Source: Streptomyces sp. NBC_00670 (GTDB lineage Bacteria > Actinomycetota > Actinomycetes > Streptomycetales > Streptomycetaceae). From it: a stretch of 64,000 nucleotides of DNA. The position numbers and the translations under genes are program-made. The stretch is taken from the NCBI RefSeq assembly GCF_036226765.1, contig NZ_CP109017.1, positions 7,503,001-7,567,000 on the forward strand, in the 5' to 3' direction. Every line of letters begins with the position of its first letter. Within the stretch, counting starts at the first letter, position 1. Below are positions 51,338-60,123 of this stretch, piece after piece. A model generated the notes under the pieces. That model saw nothing but the letters and a program-made list of their open reading frames with translations. It was not told the DNA's origin and made no database searches.

Positions 51338-51463
51338 TGATGGACGTGCTCTCTTCGGACTCTTCCTGTCGAAAGTGCTGGTCGCGACTTGTCCCATACC
51401 GCCGATACGGCACCAGTAGTCCGTCGCGCTCTCGGCATTGATGACCATGTGTACACTTGCCGT

Positions 51464-52054
51464 ATGACTGCACTTCCCCCGGACGGCTCCCCGGACGGAA
51501 AGCGGAGGCGAGAGCCCGAGGTGCGCCGGGCGGCCATCCTCCAAGCGGCGCGCTCCGCGTTCGCCGAACGCGGTTACGCGAAGACGACCATCCGCGAGAT
51601 CGCGCGCCGGGCAGGAGTCACGCACGGTCTGGTGATCCGTCACTTCGGATCCAAGGAGCAGTTGTTCCTCGCCGCGGTCCCCAGTTCCCAGAACCTCATG
51701 GCGGAGATCGCCGGTGACCCCGCCGCACTGCCCACGCGCGTTGCACGCTCCTATGTCCGCCGCATGTCCGCGTCGGGCGGGAACGACCCCTTCCTCGCCC
51801 TGATCCGGTCGGTCGCCTCTGGAGAGGAAGCCGCCGAGCGGCTGTTCACGGCGATGCAGGAGGAGAGCCTGGAGATGTACCGGCACGTCATTCCGGGACC
51901 GGATCTGGAGGAGCGCGTCGGATCGGTCGGCGCCTACCTGATCGGTGTGACCTTCGCCCGTTACGTCCTGGGCAGCGGCCCCCTGGCCGCGATGTCGGAC
52001 GAGGCACTCGTACGGCACCTCGTTCCCCGGCTGCGCGGCATCCTCCTCGACTGA
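51464..52054 (+). CDS. TetR-family regulator
   Basis: A 196-residue TetR protein. The HTH is RSAFAERGYAKTTIREIARR then AGVTHGLVIRHFGSKEQLFL. The C-terminal domain resembles TetR_C_17 (DPAALPTRVARSYVRRMS). No ribosome site precedes ATG 51464; a -10-like TACACT ends 6 bases upstream, so the mRNA may be leaderless. The palindrome GTGTACAC (51449-51456) overlaps that -10 and may be its own operator. It is divergent from the isochorismatase-like gene. Confidence 0.88.
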   Translation: MTALPPDGSPDGKRRREPEVRRAAILQAARSAFAERGYAKTTIREIARRAGVTHGLVIRHFGSKEQLFLAAVPSSQNLMAEIAGDPAALPTRVARSYVRRMSASGGNDPFLALIRSVASGEEAAERLFTAMQEESLEMYRHVIPGPDLEERVGSVGAYLIGVTFARYVLGSGPLAAMSDEALVRHLVPRLRGILLD

Positions 52055-52149
52055 CGGGGACGCGCCGCCCCCCGTGGACCGGCAGGTGAGACCTGGGACC
52101 GTTCCTGTCGGGATGGACGGCGACCCGGTCCGCGACGCTTCGCACCTGG

Positions 52150-52475
52150 CCGGCGACGACCCCGTGACGCGGCTGGAACGGCTGCGTACTGAGGGCGACG
52201 ACCCCGTAGTTGAGACGGGCAGGCCGATCCGGAGGTCGCCGAGGAGCTCGGTGTCCACTCCGGGACGCTCCACAGCCGGGCGTCGCGGTGGCGGCGCAAC
52301 CGGTTGGAGTCGTCCGGTCGGCCGAGCCCGCGCCGAAGGGCGGATGCGCGAGGCCGAGCGCGCCGGACTGGAGCGGCTGCGGCGGGAGATGAGCGAGGAG
52401 AACAAGCGGATACGGGAGACGGGGAGGGAGCGTGATGCAGGGTGGCGGACCCGTGTTCGGACTGTGCGGCGCTGA
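52150..52475 (+). pseudogene. IS3-type OrfA transposase relic
   Basis: Pieces in two frames give PVVETGRPI then EVAEELGVHSGTLHSRASRW (an HTH of IS3-family OrfA) and REAERAGLERLRREMSEENK, the leucine-zipper-like helix of the same proteins. The usual C-terminus is replaced and no OrfB or terminal repeats remain. Confidence 0.6.
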
Positions 52476-52759
52476 GTCGGCTTGTCTGGTGGGCTGGTCC
52501 GATAGGGGTCTTTGGTGTCGATGAACCGTTTGGTGGCCGTGTCGTGGCGACGGCCTTCGGGGACTTCACTGTGGCGGGCGTTGTGCAAGGTGCTTAAGGG
52601 GTGGCGCGGCTTTTGGTGGGGAGGCGTGAGGGCGCTTCTTTCCGCCGGCCGAGGAGGAGGTGTGCCGTGGGGTGAGGAGTCGGTCCGGGACCTGTCGTGC
52701 GGAGCGTCTCCGGCCCGCCGGGTGTCAGCCTGGCGGGCCGGAGGTGCGGAGGGGATCCT

Positions 52760-53482
52760 TCACGCGGAGGCGGACGGGCTCTTCTCGGCGACGGTTGTGG
52801 TTTGAGCAGTGGTGAGTGTGATGAGGGCGTCGGCTGCCGGGCCGGAGGAGGCGGGGTTCTGGCCGGTGATGAGCAGGCCGTCCTGGACGACGTAGGGCTG
52901 CCAGTCGCTGGTTGTGGAGTAGATGCCTCCGAGCTTTTTGAGTTCGTCCTCGACGAGGAAGGGGACGATGTCGGTAAGGGCGACGCCGTCTTCCTCGGAG
53001 TTGGTGAAGCCGGTGACCTTCCTGCCCTGCACCAGGGGGGTGCCGTCCTCGTTGATGGTGTGGCGCAGGACGCCGGGGGCGTGGCAGACCAGGGCCAGGG
53101 GCTTGCCGGAGCGCAGGGTGGTCTCGATCAGGCGGGCGGAGTCGGTGTCCTCGGCCAGGTCCCACAGGGGGCCGTGGCCTCCGGGGTAGAAGACGGTGTC
53201 GTAGTCGTCGGCGGTGACGGAGTCCAGTCGGACGGTGGTGGCCAGGGCGCGGGTGGCCTCGGGGTCGGTTTCGAAGCGGCGGGTCTGGTCGGTCTGGTTG
53301 GCGGGTTCGTTGCTCTTGGGGTCCAGGGGCGGTTGGCCGCCCTTCGGGGAGGCGAGGGTGATGTCCCAGCCGGCTTCCTTGAACCGGTAGTAGGGGGCGG
53401 CGAGTTCCTCCAGCCAGAAGCCGGTCGTGCGGCCGGTGTCGCCGAGCTTGTCGTGCGAGGTGAGGACGATGAGGACCTTCAT
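52760..53482 (-). CDS. DJ-1/PfpI-family protein (Hsp31-like)
   Basis: A 240-residue protein with the flavodoxin-like class I glutamine-amidotransferase fold. The nucleophile elbow is Cys133 followed by His134 in ALVCHAPGVL. A conserved glutamate lies in GFWLEELAAPY, and YPGGHGPLWDL is the oxyanion loop. Relatives are glyoxalase III/deglycase-like or chaperone proteins that handle reactive aldehydes. It lies downstream of the esterase gene on the same strand. Confidence 0.92.
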   Translation of the reverse strand: MKVLIVLTSHDKLGDTGRTTGFWLEELAAPYYRFKEAGWDITLASPKGGQPPLDPKSNEPANQTDQTRRFETDPEATRALATTVRLDSVTADDYDTVFYPGGHGPLWDLAEDTDSARLIETTLRSGKPLALVCHAPGVLRHTINEDGTPLVQGRKVTGFTNSEEDGVALTDIVPFLVEDELKKLGGIYSTTSDWQPYVVQDGLLITGQNPASSGPAADALITLTTAQTTTVAEKSPSASA

Positions 53483-53613
53483 GATGACTGCTCCTGTGGA
53501 TCAGTGGGCCGGTCGCCCGTAGCGGGGCGGGTGGCGCGGGGGGTGAGGCGTGGCGCGAGGACGCGGGGCGCGGCCTGCGCCCGCGGGTGCGGGCGGCCGG
53601 GCAGGGGTGCGGC

Positions 53614-54450
53614 TTACTGGGCGAGGAAGGCCAGCAGGACTCCGTTGACCTCGGTGGTGTGGGTGATGATCAGTCCGTGGGGGGCGCCGTCGATCTCGGT
53701 GTACTGCGCGGTGGGCAGGGCCTTGGCGAAGCGCCGGCCGGTGGCGTCGATGGGCAGGGTGCGGTCGGCGGTGCCGTGGACGATCAGAGTCGGAACGTCG
53801 ATCTTGGGGATGTCGGCGCGGAAGTCGGTGGGCCAGGTGAGGGGGGCGGTGGCCGAGGCGATGGCCCCCGCTCCGGCGGCGACGTTCCAGGCGTTGCGGA
53901 CCGCTCCCTCGCTGACGCGGGTGCCCAGGTTCTCGTCGAGGTTGAAGAAGTCGTTGTAGAAGTCGGAGAAGAAGGCGTACCGGTCCTTCTTGACCGCTTC
54001 GGAGACGCCCTGGAAGAAGGAGGCGGGCGCGGCGCCGTCGGGGTTGTCGTCGGTGATCTCCAGGAACGGTTCCAGGGAGGCCAGGAACACCGCCTTGGCG
54101 ATGCGGCCCGAACCGTAGGAGGCGAGGTAGCGGGCCACTTCACCGGTGCCCATGGAGAACCCGACCAGCGCCGCCTCACGCAGATCCAGCGTCTCCAGCA
54201 CGGCGTTCAGGTCCGCGGCGAAGGTGTCGTAGTCGTAACCCGTCGAGGGTCGGCTGGACTTGCCGAACCCCCGCCGGTCATAGGTGATGACCCGGTAGCC
54301 GGCCTCCAGCAGCGCCGACGTCTGCCCCTCCCACGAGGCCCCGTCCAGCGGATAACCGTGGATCAGCACCACGGGCTGGCCCGAACCCAGGTCCTCGTAA
54401 TGCACCTCGATGTCCGTGCTGTTCTCCGTGCCGACCTTGATACGTCCCAT
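53614..54450 (-). CDS. Alpha/beta hydrolase (non-haem haloperoxidase-type esterase)
   Basis: A 278-residue esterase. The oxyanion motif is HGYPLDG, the nucleophile Ser99 is in VGFSMGTGE, the acid in HGTADRTLP and the histidine in DGAPHGLI. The order and length match cofactor-free haloperoxidases/arylesterases. It is followed on the same strand by a DJ-1/PfpI gene, and the two may form a small stress operon. A 12-mer found elsewhere in the window sits in its promoter. Confidence 0.93.
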   Translation of the reverse strand: MGRIKVGTENSTDIEVHYEDLGSGQPVVLIHGYPLDGASWEGQTSALLEAGYRVITYDRRGFGKSSRPSTGYDYDTFAADLNAVLETLDLREAALVGFSMGTGEVARYLASYGSGRIAKAVFLASLEPFLEITDDNPDGAAPASFFQGVSEAVKKDRYAFFSDFYNDFFNLDENLGTRVSEGAVRNAWNVAAGAGAIASATAPLTWPTDFRADIPKIDVPTLIVHGTADRTLPIDATGRRFAKALPTAQYTEIDGAPHGLIITHTTEVNGVLLAFLAQ

Positions 54451-54499
54451 GACGTCCGACCTCCGAAGTATGTTGCGCGTTCCGACACCCGGAACTATA

Positions 54500-54511
54500 C
54501 GACTGGTCTAC
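54500..54511. promoter_or_regulatory. 12-bp promoter motif shared with 49549-49560
   Basis: CGACTGGTCTAC is 50 bp upstream of the esterase start and occurs identically at 49549-49560. It may be a regulator half-site. Confidence 0.4.
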
Positions 54512-54559
54512 TTGGCCGTCAATCGTGCGTCGATCCGACAGGCCCGCCGATCACCTCAC

Positions 54560-55482
54560 CGACGGCCCAAGGCGGCAGGCCGTGATCCGCGCGGCGGGGT
54601 CGTGTAGGGCACGCAGTGGCGCAATGCACGCTCGTGGCCAGTGCCAGGTGTCACCGGCCGGACGGCCGGGTGCGCCCGTATCGACAGCTGCCGGCATGGC
54701 TTTGCTGACCGAGGGTGCAGTCCCGACGGCGTCGGCACGATCGCTGTTCGGCCCACGGTGGCCCGCAGCGCGCGCGTACCGGGTACGACGGCCGGCGCCC
54801 TGTGTGTTCGTCGCGGGGCTGAGGGCGATGGTGACGGGCTACGGCCCGGCGTTGGCCGGACGGGTTGCCGCTCATGCAACCGGCGGTTGCCGCTCATGTA
54901 CCGGACGGGTCGCTGCTCATGTACCGGGTGGGGGTTGGTGCCGTTCTGGATTGCGCCGGATCCGGCTCGCTGTCCGATCTGGTGGACCTTGCAGAGAGTG
55001 TGTCCTGACCGGGTGGTCACTATGCCGATCCGGACGCGGCGCAGTACGGGGGGCTTTCTCGTTCGGTGGGCCCGGGTGTGGATCCGCCGGGCCGTTGAAG
55101 GACTCGCCGCGGCTGCCGCTCTCGTGCAGCAGGGCCGTTTCATGGTGCCCGCAGCGGCCGTTGTCGCTCGTGAGGAGGTGGTTGTGGTGTGCAGTTGAGT
55201 GGGGTGGGGTCGTGTCGGGGGGGGGTGTTCGTGCTGTGGGGGTGTGGAGTTCAGGGGGGGGTGGAGAACGTCCGTGGGTTGTTCCAGGGGGGCGGGGTGG
55301 CCTGTGTCGGGGATGGTTACCGGTTTGGGTGTGTTGGGGGTGTGGGCCGGATTGCTGCTTCCTTCGAAGGGGTCGGGTATGTCGTGTTCGCCGACGTCGT
55401 TGGGGGTGGGAATGGTGAGTGTGTGCGGTGCTGATGTGTCGTTGCTGAGTGGGTCCGGTGTCGATGGTGGTGTGTTTTGGGT
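54560..55482. other. About 900 bp without a recognisable gene
   Basis: Long open frames exist on both strands but have Arg/Pro/Cys/Trp-rich, gene-unlike composition. From about 55190 the plus strand becomes strikingly G/T-rich with G-runs, ending at the IS5-type element. A GCTCATG-containing motif repeats near 54868-54925. I see no product. Confidence 0.55.
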
Positions 55483-56385
55483 TAGGCAGTTTCGTTTGGA
55501 TCAGTTGGTCGTTGGTCCGGGTGTGCCGTTGACTGATGCGCAGTGGGCGCGGATCGAGCCGTTGCTCCCGGACCGGACGCCGAAGCGGGGTGGCCGCTGG
55601 CGTGACCATCGTGAGGTGATCGATGCGATCGCCTTCAAGTTCCAGACCGGCACGCAGTGGGTGCACCTGCCGGAGAAGTACGGCAACTGGCGGGGCGTCT
55701 ACAACCGGCTGCGGATGTGGGCCGTGGACGGCACGTGGGAGCGGGTGTTCACTGCCCTGGTGGCCCAGGCCGACACGGACGAGGATGTCAGCTGGGCCGT
55801 GTCGGTGGACTCCACCATCGTGCGGGCTCACCAGCACGCTGCCGGGGCCCGCAAAAAGGGGCCCCGGCCGGGGAGCCGGACGACCACGCCATCGGCCGGT
55901 CCCGCGGCGGACTGACCACGAAGATCCACCTCGCGGCCGACGGCCGCTGCCGGCCGCTGGCTTTCGTTCTCACCGCAGGCCAGGCCGGTGACGCACCCGC
56001 CTTCACCGAGGTCATGGCCCGCCTGCGCGTTCCCCGCCCGCGAGGCCGGCCTCGCACCAGGCCGGACCTGGTCCTGGCCGACAAGGCGTACTCCTCCCGC
56101 GCGATCCGCGACCACCTGCGCCGACGCGGCATCCGGGCAGTGATCCCCGTCCCCGCAGACCAGCGCGGACACCGGCTACGTCGGGGCAGCCGCGGCGGCA
56201 GGCCACCGGCCTTCGACCGTGAGACCTACAAGCAGCGCAACACCGTCGAGCGGTGCATCAACCGTCTGAAGCAGTGGCGTGGTATCGCCACTCGCTACGA
56301 GAAGACCGCGACCATCTACCTCGCCGGACTCCACATCGCGGGCATCTTCCTCTGGTCAACGCGGTGATCCAAACGAAACTGCCTA
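55483..56385 (+). mobile_element. IS5-type insertion sequence (IS427-like)
   Basis: A 903-bp element with perfect terminal inverted repeats (AGGCAGTTTCGTTTGGATCA at 55484-55503 and its inverse at 56365-56384). TA lies at both edges, fitting a TA target duplication. It holds one frameshifted transposase gene. Its right end touches the CTAG target of the next element. Confidence 0.9.
55523..56367 (+). CDS. IS5-family transposase, two frames (-1 frameshift)
   Basis: OrfA (55523-55915) reads VPLTDAQWARIEPLLPDRTP ... DDE residue one in AVSVDSTIVRAHQHAAG. OrfB, in the -1 frame from about 55857, continues GRSRGGLTTKIHLAADGRCR ... LVLADKAYSSRAIRDHLRRR ... YKQRNTVERCINRLKQWRGI to the stop at 56367. 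The frames meet at GCAAAAAGGGGCCCC, a slippery run, so a programmed -1 frameshift is likely, as in other IS427-group elements. All three acidic residues seem present, so the element may be active. Confidence 0.85.
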
Positions 56386-56386
56386 G

Positions 56387-57794
56387 TAGTGCTTCGTTAG
56401 GTTCTGGGTCTGATTCTGCGTGTGGTGAGTGGTCGACCGCAGGTGGTGCAGGTGCCGGTCCAGCACCTCAGCAGGTCCTGGAGGACATCGAGGACCTGGT
56501 AGAGGGTCAGGCCGGCATGTGGGCTTTTGGGTCGAGCCGCCGGAGGGTGAGGAAGGCCTGGGCGGCGGTGACGAGGGTGACGTGGTGGTGCCAGCCGCGC
56601 CAGGCGCGGCCTTCGAAGTGGTCCAGCCCGAGTCCGTGCTTGAGCTCGCGGTAGTCGTGCTCGATGCGCCAGCGCATCTTCGCCCACCGCACCAGGTCAG
56701 CGACCGGGGTGGTGGCGGGCAGGTTTGATATCCAGTAGCCGGTCGGAGCGTCCTGGCCGTCCGGCCATTCGACCAGCAGGGTCTGGGAGGGCAGGACTCC
56801 GTTCCAGTGGTTGCGGCCGCCGCCCGCCTCCTGGGCAGCGGCCAGGCATTGCTTGCCCGCGGGCCGCACTGTCAGCACCGCGAACCGTGAGGTCATCGCG
56901 CCTTTGCTGCCCTGCCTCCAGGTCACCTCGGTGAACCGGCTGGCACTGGCCCGCGCCGCAAGGGCGGAAACGGCTCGGGGTGGGGTGCGGTAGCGGGGCA
57001 GGGTCGGCGGTCCGAGCCCGCCGTAGACGGGCTGGTGCGGCTCGACCTCCTCCGGGTGGGCGACTTCCTTGCCGGTCAGCGCGAGGACGTAGGACAGTCC
57101 TCGCTTCTCGAGGCCGAGGCGGAAGGGGGTGCTGACGCCGTAGCCGGCGTCGGCGACCACGACCGGCGCCTTCAACCGCCAGTCGGTCAGGCTGTCGAGC
57201 AGGCCGAGCGCGAGACGCCACTTCTCCTGGTGGACGACGTCGTCGGGGACTCCGGCCCGGCGGCAGCGGTCCGGTTCGTCCGTCCACTCGCGCGGCAGAT
57301 ACAACTCCCAGTTCAGCGGGCAGGACGCGGTGTCGGTGGCGGCATGGACGCTGACCGCGACCTGGCAGTTCGCGCGTTTGCCGACCGCTCCGCAGTATTG
57401 GCGGGCCACCCCGGCCGACGCCTTGCCGCACTTGGGGAACGACACGTCGTCGATCACCCACACCTCAGGAGTGATCACCTCGGACAGCCGCTCAGCGATC
57501 CGCTGCCTGACTGGCAGCGGATCCCACGGCGACTGGTTCACGAACTGCTGCAGGGCCTGCATGTTCCCGTCCGGCAGCCGCTCGGCCATCGGCTGGACCG
57601 ACTTGCGCCGGCCGTCGAGCATCAGGCCCCGCAGATAACACTCGCCCCACCGCCGCTGATCCCGGCGCGGCAACGACCCGAACACATCGGCAACGAACCC
57701 CGCCAACTCGCCCCGGAGCCGTTCCACCTCCCCCAGCCTCATCCTGGGAGGCTGCCCACCACCAGCCGAGATCACTCAACGTAACGAAGCACTA
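56387..57794 (-). mobile_element. IS701-type insertion sequence
   Basis: A 1408-bp element bounded by CTAG duplications (56383-56386 and 57795-57798). Its ends TAGTGCTTCGTTA match as inverted repeats, with 16 of 17 bases agreeing over the longer end. It carries one transposase. The left CTAG includes the last base of the IS5-type element, so this element came second. Confidence 0.9.
56507..57775 (-). CDS. IS701-family transposase, C-terminus frameshifted
   Basis: A 422-residue DDE transposase. It contains EVWVIDDVSFPKCGKASAGV (first Asp), VVVADAGYGVSTPFRLGLEK (second Asp) and RWRIEHDYRELKHGLGLDHF (Glu), with GRAWRGWHHHVTLVTAAQAF near the end. After RLDPKA the frame ends early; the usual tail (GLTLYQVLDVLQDLLRCWTG ... 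CTTC) continues in another frame to 56397. About 40 C-terminal residues are therefore lost or frameshifted. Starts at GTG 57775 or ATG 57742 are both possible. Confidence 0.88.
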   Translation of the reverse strand: MISAGGGQPPRMRLGEVERLRGELAGFVADVFGSLPRRDQRRWGECYLRGLMLDGRRKSVQPMAERLPDGNMQALQQFVNQSPWDPLPVRQRIAERLSEVITPEVWVIDDVSFPKCGKASAGVARQYCGAVGKRANCQVAVSVHAATDTASCPLNWELYLPREWTDEPDRCRRAGVPDDVVHQEKWRLALGLLDSLTDWRLKAPVVVADAGYGVSTPFRLGLEKRGLSYVLALTGKEVAHPEEVEPHQPVYGGLGPPTLPRYRTPPRAVSALAARASASRFTEVTWRQGSKGAMTSRFAVLTVRPAGKQCLAAAQEAGGGRNHWNGVLPSQTLLVEWPDGQDAPTGYWISNLPATTPVADLVRWAKMRWRIEHDYRELKHGLGLDHFEGRAWRGWHHHVTLVTAAQAFLTLRRLDPKAHMPA

Positions 57795-57799
57795 CTAGG

Positions 57800-58522
57800 A
57801 TGCGGCCCGTGGATCGAGACTGGATGCGACAGCGGCTTGAGGCGTTCGACGACCTGGCCCTGCGCTACGAACGAAGTACAGGGCCCGGCGACTACATAGG
57901 CGATGCGGCGTTGTATGAACAGCTGCACCGCGCAGAGCCCACGGTCAAGCAGATCCTGCGGCTCCTGGACCCGCAGCTTGCCGAAAAGATCAATCTCGAT
58001 CAGATGGCAGGCGAAGACATGGCCCGCAACGAGGTTCATCGGGGCCTGGGCATCCTGGCGGACATGGACGAATGGGCCGCCCGGCTCGTACCAGATGCCC
58101 CCACCCTGCCCGCTGACCAGTTCCACCCCTGGGTGTGGGAGCCGGCCGCCCCACTGTGGGGCGCAGAGGCCCGGCAGGACGCCGTCCTGGCTGCTGCCCG
58201 CACTGTGAACCGCCGACTCCAGCAGAAGCTGGGACGTCACGACATCGGCGAGACGGACTTGTGCATGCAGGCCTTCGACATGAAGGAACCCGCCGCAGGG
58301 AAACCACGCCTGCGCTTCGACGGCGACCGCAACACACCTACGTGGCGCGCCCGACAGGAAGGCGCCAAGTACCTCGCGGCCGGCGCCTTCCTCGCCCTGC
58401 GGAACGTCGCCGCGCACGAGGATGAGGTGACCTGGACCGAACAGGAAGCGTTGGAGCACCTGGCGACCTTGAGCGTCCTCGCCCGCTGGATCGAGCAGTG
58501 CGCTGTGGAGCGCGCCACCTAG
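57800..58522 (+). CDS. HEPN-domain protein of the Ymh/TIGR02391 type
   Basis: A 240-residue protein. The C-terminal region (about 170-235) reads GDRNTPTWRARQEGAKYLAA then FLALRNVAAHEDEV, the Ymh family signature. It contains an R-x4-H motif (Arg201...His206), the catalytic pattern of HEPN ribonucleases in toxin and abortive-infection systems. The N-terminal 140 residues are helical and unassigned. The ATG at 57800 lies one base after the IS701 target duplication, so the native promoter is separated from the gene by about 2.3 kb of insertion sequence. An in-frame GTG at 57809 is an alternative start. The stop shares a CTAG with the convergent gene. Confidence 0.75.
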   Translation: MRPVDRDWMRQRLEAFDDLALRYERSTGPGDYIGDAALYEQLHRAEPTVKQILRLLDPQLAEKINLDQMAGEDMARNEVHRGLGILADMDEWAARLVPDAPTLPADQFHPWVWEPAAPLWGAEARQDAVLAAARTVNRRLQQKLGRHDIGETDLCMQAFDMKEPAAGKPRLRFDGDRNTPTWRARQEGAKYLAAGAFLALRNVAAHEDEVTWTEQEALEHLATLSVLARWIEQCAVERAT

Positions 58523-59898
58523 ACCCAGATTTCGTGCTCGTTGCGGTAGTGAGGCCACGGCCGCCCGGCCTGCCGTGCGGCGAGGACGTCCTTGATACCC
58601 GCGACCCACGAGCCTGGTTGCAGGAGCTCAATCAGATAGCGGTCCAGCTCGGATCGGCGCATCTGCAGCGTCCATCCCGGCGTCATCGTCAGGCTGCCAG
58701 GAAGTGCCACGGACCGCAGCTGTTCCTGCTGGTGGATCTCCATGATGACCTCGCCCTGCTGGAGGTCCGCATTGCCCGGCGGGCGGACCCATCGTGCGTC
58801 CAGGCCGGCGGCCTGTAGCAGGCGGGTCAGTACCGGACCGGAGGTCTCCACGGTCGCCACGGCGTAGTCGCCGATCAGCCGGGCGCAGGCCACCGGATGC
58901 AGTGGATAGTTCGCCCAGGGCACCCGCAGCGGGTCGCGTGCCGTACTGTCGAGGCTGGTGGCGTGGACGTTGTGGTCCTCGCGGCCGGCCGCGATTCCCG
59001 CCCGTTGCAGGGCGGTGGCGGCTGCATGCTGAAGACGCTCGTTGAACTGCTTGGAAGACATGCCGTGCTGGGCGCATGCGTACTGGTCGACGACGAACAG
59101 GGCCCGGCTGCCGGGCACCGGGGTGGCGTAGATGCCGTCGGTTGCGGCCCGCTCCAGGGCGTCGCGCAGCACGTCCAGGTGGGTGCGCAGCGGCAGGTTC
59201 AGGTCGTAGAGGAGTTCGGAGGCGTTGTCCCCTGGAAGCGGGCCGCCGTCCAGCACAGCCGCGCGGGCCTGGTTGATCCGCCGTAGCTGCGCGCTCCTGC
59301 TGTTCTTCGGGTTGGTCTTGATCTCTTCTGTTCGGGGCGGGTGCACGCCGTCCCATACGGTGATGTCGCCGATGCGCAGGCAGTTGGTCAGGTCGTGCAG
59401 GAGTGCGAAAGCGCCGTCCTCCTTGCAGGCCCTCTCGAAGTGTTCGAGTTCTGCCGGCAGGCCCGCTTTGCCGTACATCGGGCCGGGCGACTGGTTGCGG
59501 CACAGAGCGAGGATGAACGGGCGGTGGAAGCCGAAGACGCGCCAGGCCAGCGCGTCACCGACTGAACGCAACTGACGGGCCAGCCTCTCGCACACGTCGT
59601 GCTCGAAACGCCAGGTCGCGATGTCAGCGGGGTCGCGGCCTGACTGGAGCTCCGGGACCTCCCGGTGCGGCTGCTTGCCGTTGCGCATCCGGGTGACGGC
59701 ACGCTTGAACTCCCAGCGGTCCTTCTCCACCTCCAGCAGGCACGTGAGCAGGTCCCGTTGAAAATCCGCCCCGGCCTCCACCGACTCGCAGGCGCGGAGC
59801 TGTTGGATGAGCTGGACCAGGACCGGCTGCATAGCCTGATGGCGAGGGTGCATCACCATGTCGTCGGGGCTGTAGGAGTCGGTGTGGAACAAGCTCAT
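58519..59898 (-). CDS. Unknown protein with PD-(D/E)xK-like motif
   Basis: A 459-residue protein I do not recognise. Near the middle it reads RIGDITVWDG ... TEEIKTNPKN: Asp178, then Glu192-x-Lys194, the spacing and hydrophobic pattern of PD-(D/E)xK nucleases, preceded by helices with conserved-looking charge. A later ALFVVDQYACAQHGMSSKQF segment and a C-terminal region with LTMTPGWTLQMRRSELDRYL are unassigned. ATG 59898 is chosen since the upstream in-frame extension (to 59958) lacks a ribosome site. It is convergent with the HEPN gene; both stop codons use the same CTAG. A nucleic-acid defence role is only an inference. Confidence 0.7.
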   Translation of the reverse strand: MSLFHTDSYSPDDMVMHPRHQAMQPVLVQLIQQLRACESVEAGADFQRDLLTCLLEVEKDRWEFKRAVTRMRNGKQPHREVPELQSGRDPADIATWRFEHDVCERLARQLRSVGDALAWRVFGFHRPFILALCRNQSPGPMYGKAGLPAELEHFERACKEDGAFALLHDLTNCLRIGDITVWDGVHPPRTEEIKTNPKNSRSAQLRRINQARAAVLDGGPLPGDNASELLYDLNLPLRTHLDVLRDALERAATDGIYATPVPGSRALFVVDQYACAQHGMSSKQFNERLQHAAATALQRAGIAAGREDHNVHATSLDSTARDPLRVPWANYPLHPVACARLIGDYAVATVETSGPVLTRLLQAAGLDARWVRPPGNADLQQGEVIMEIHQQEQLRSVALPGSLTMTPGWTLQMRRSELDRYLIELLQPGSWVAGIKDVLAARQAGRPWPHYRNEHEIWV

Positions 59899-59966
59899 CC
59901 TGCAAGTGTGGCGATCACTGCGTTCCCCTGCTGTCGTTTTCCGGGCCGCCGGAGCCATGTTCGAAA

Positions 59967-60010
59967 CCTTTGAGTACGGAGGTCGAGTTTCGCTCCGCGT
60001 TGCTCAAAGG
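59967..60010. other. Nested hairpin in divergent spacer
   Basis: CCTTTGAG (59967-59974) pairs with CTCAAAGG (60003-60010), and GGAG/CTCC pair inside. It lies between the divergent genes starting at 59898 (-) and 60124 (+). It could be an operator or the fold of a small RNA or leader. Confidence 0.4.
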
Positions 60011-60123
60011 CGTCCTCTGAACGGCGGAAGGAGAAGCTCGGGGCCGACGGGTGCAGCGGCATGGACATCGTGCCCGTCATGCCCGGGCAGCTGCCCGAAA
60101 CCGCAGGGCTAGAGTCTGTCGTC

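Noticed and set aside
54525..55418. 297-codon open frame before the IS5-type element
   Set aside because: It is rich in Cys, Trp, Arg and Gly with no motif and poor codon pattern; no ribosome site is present.
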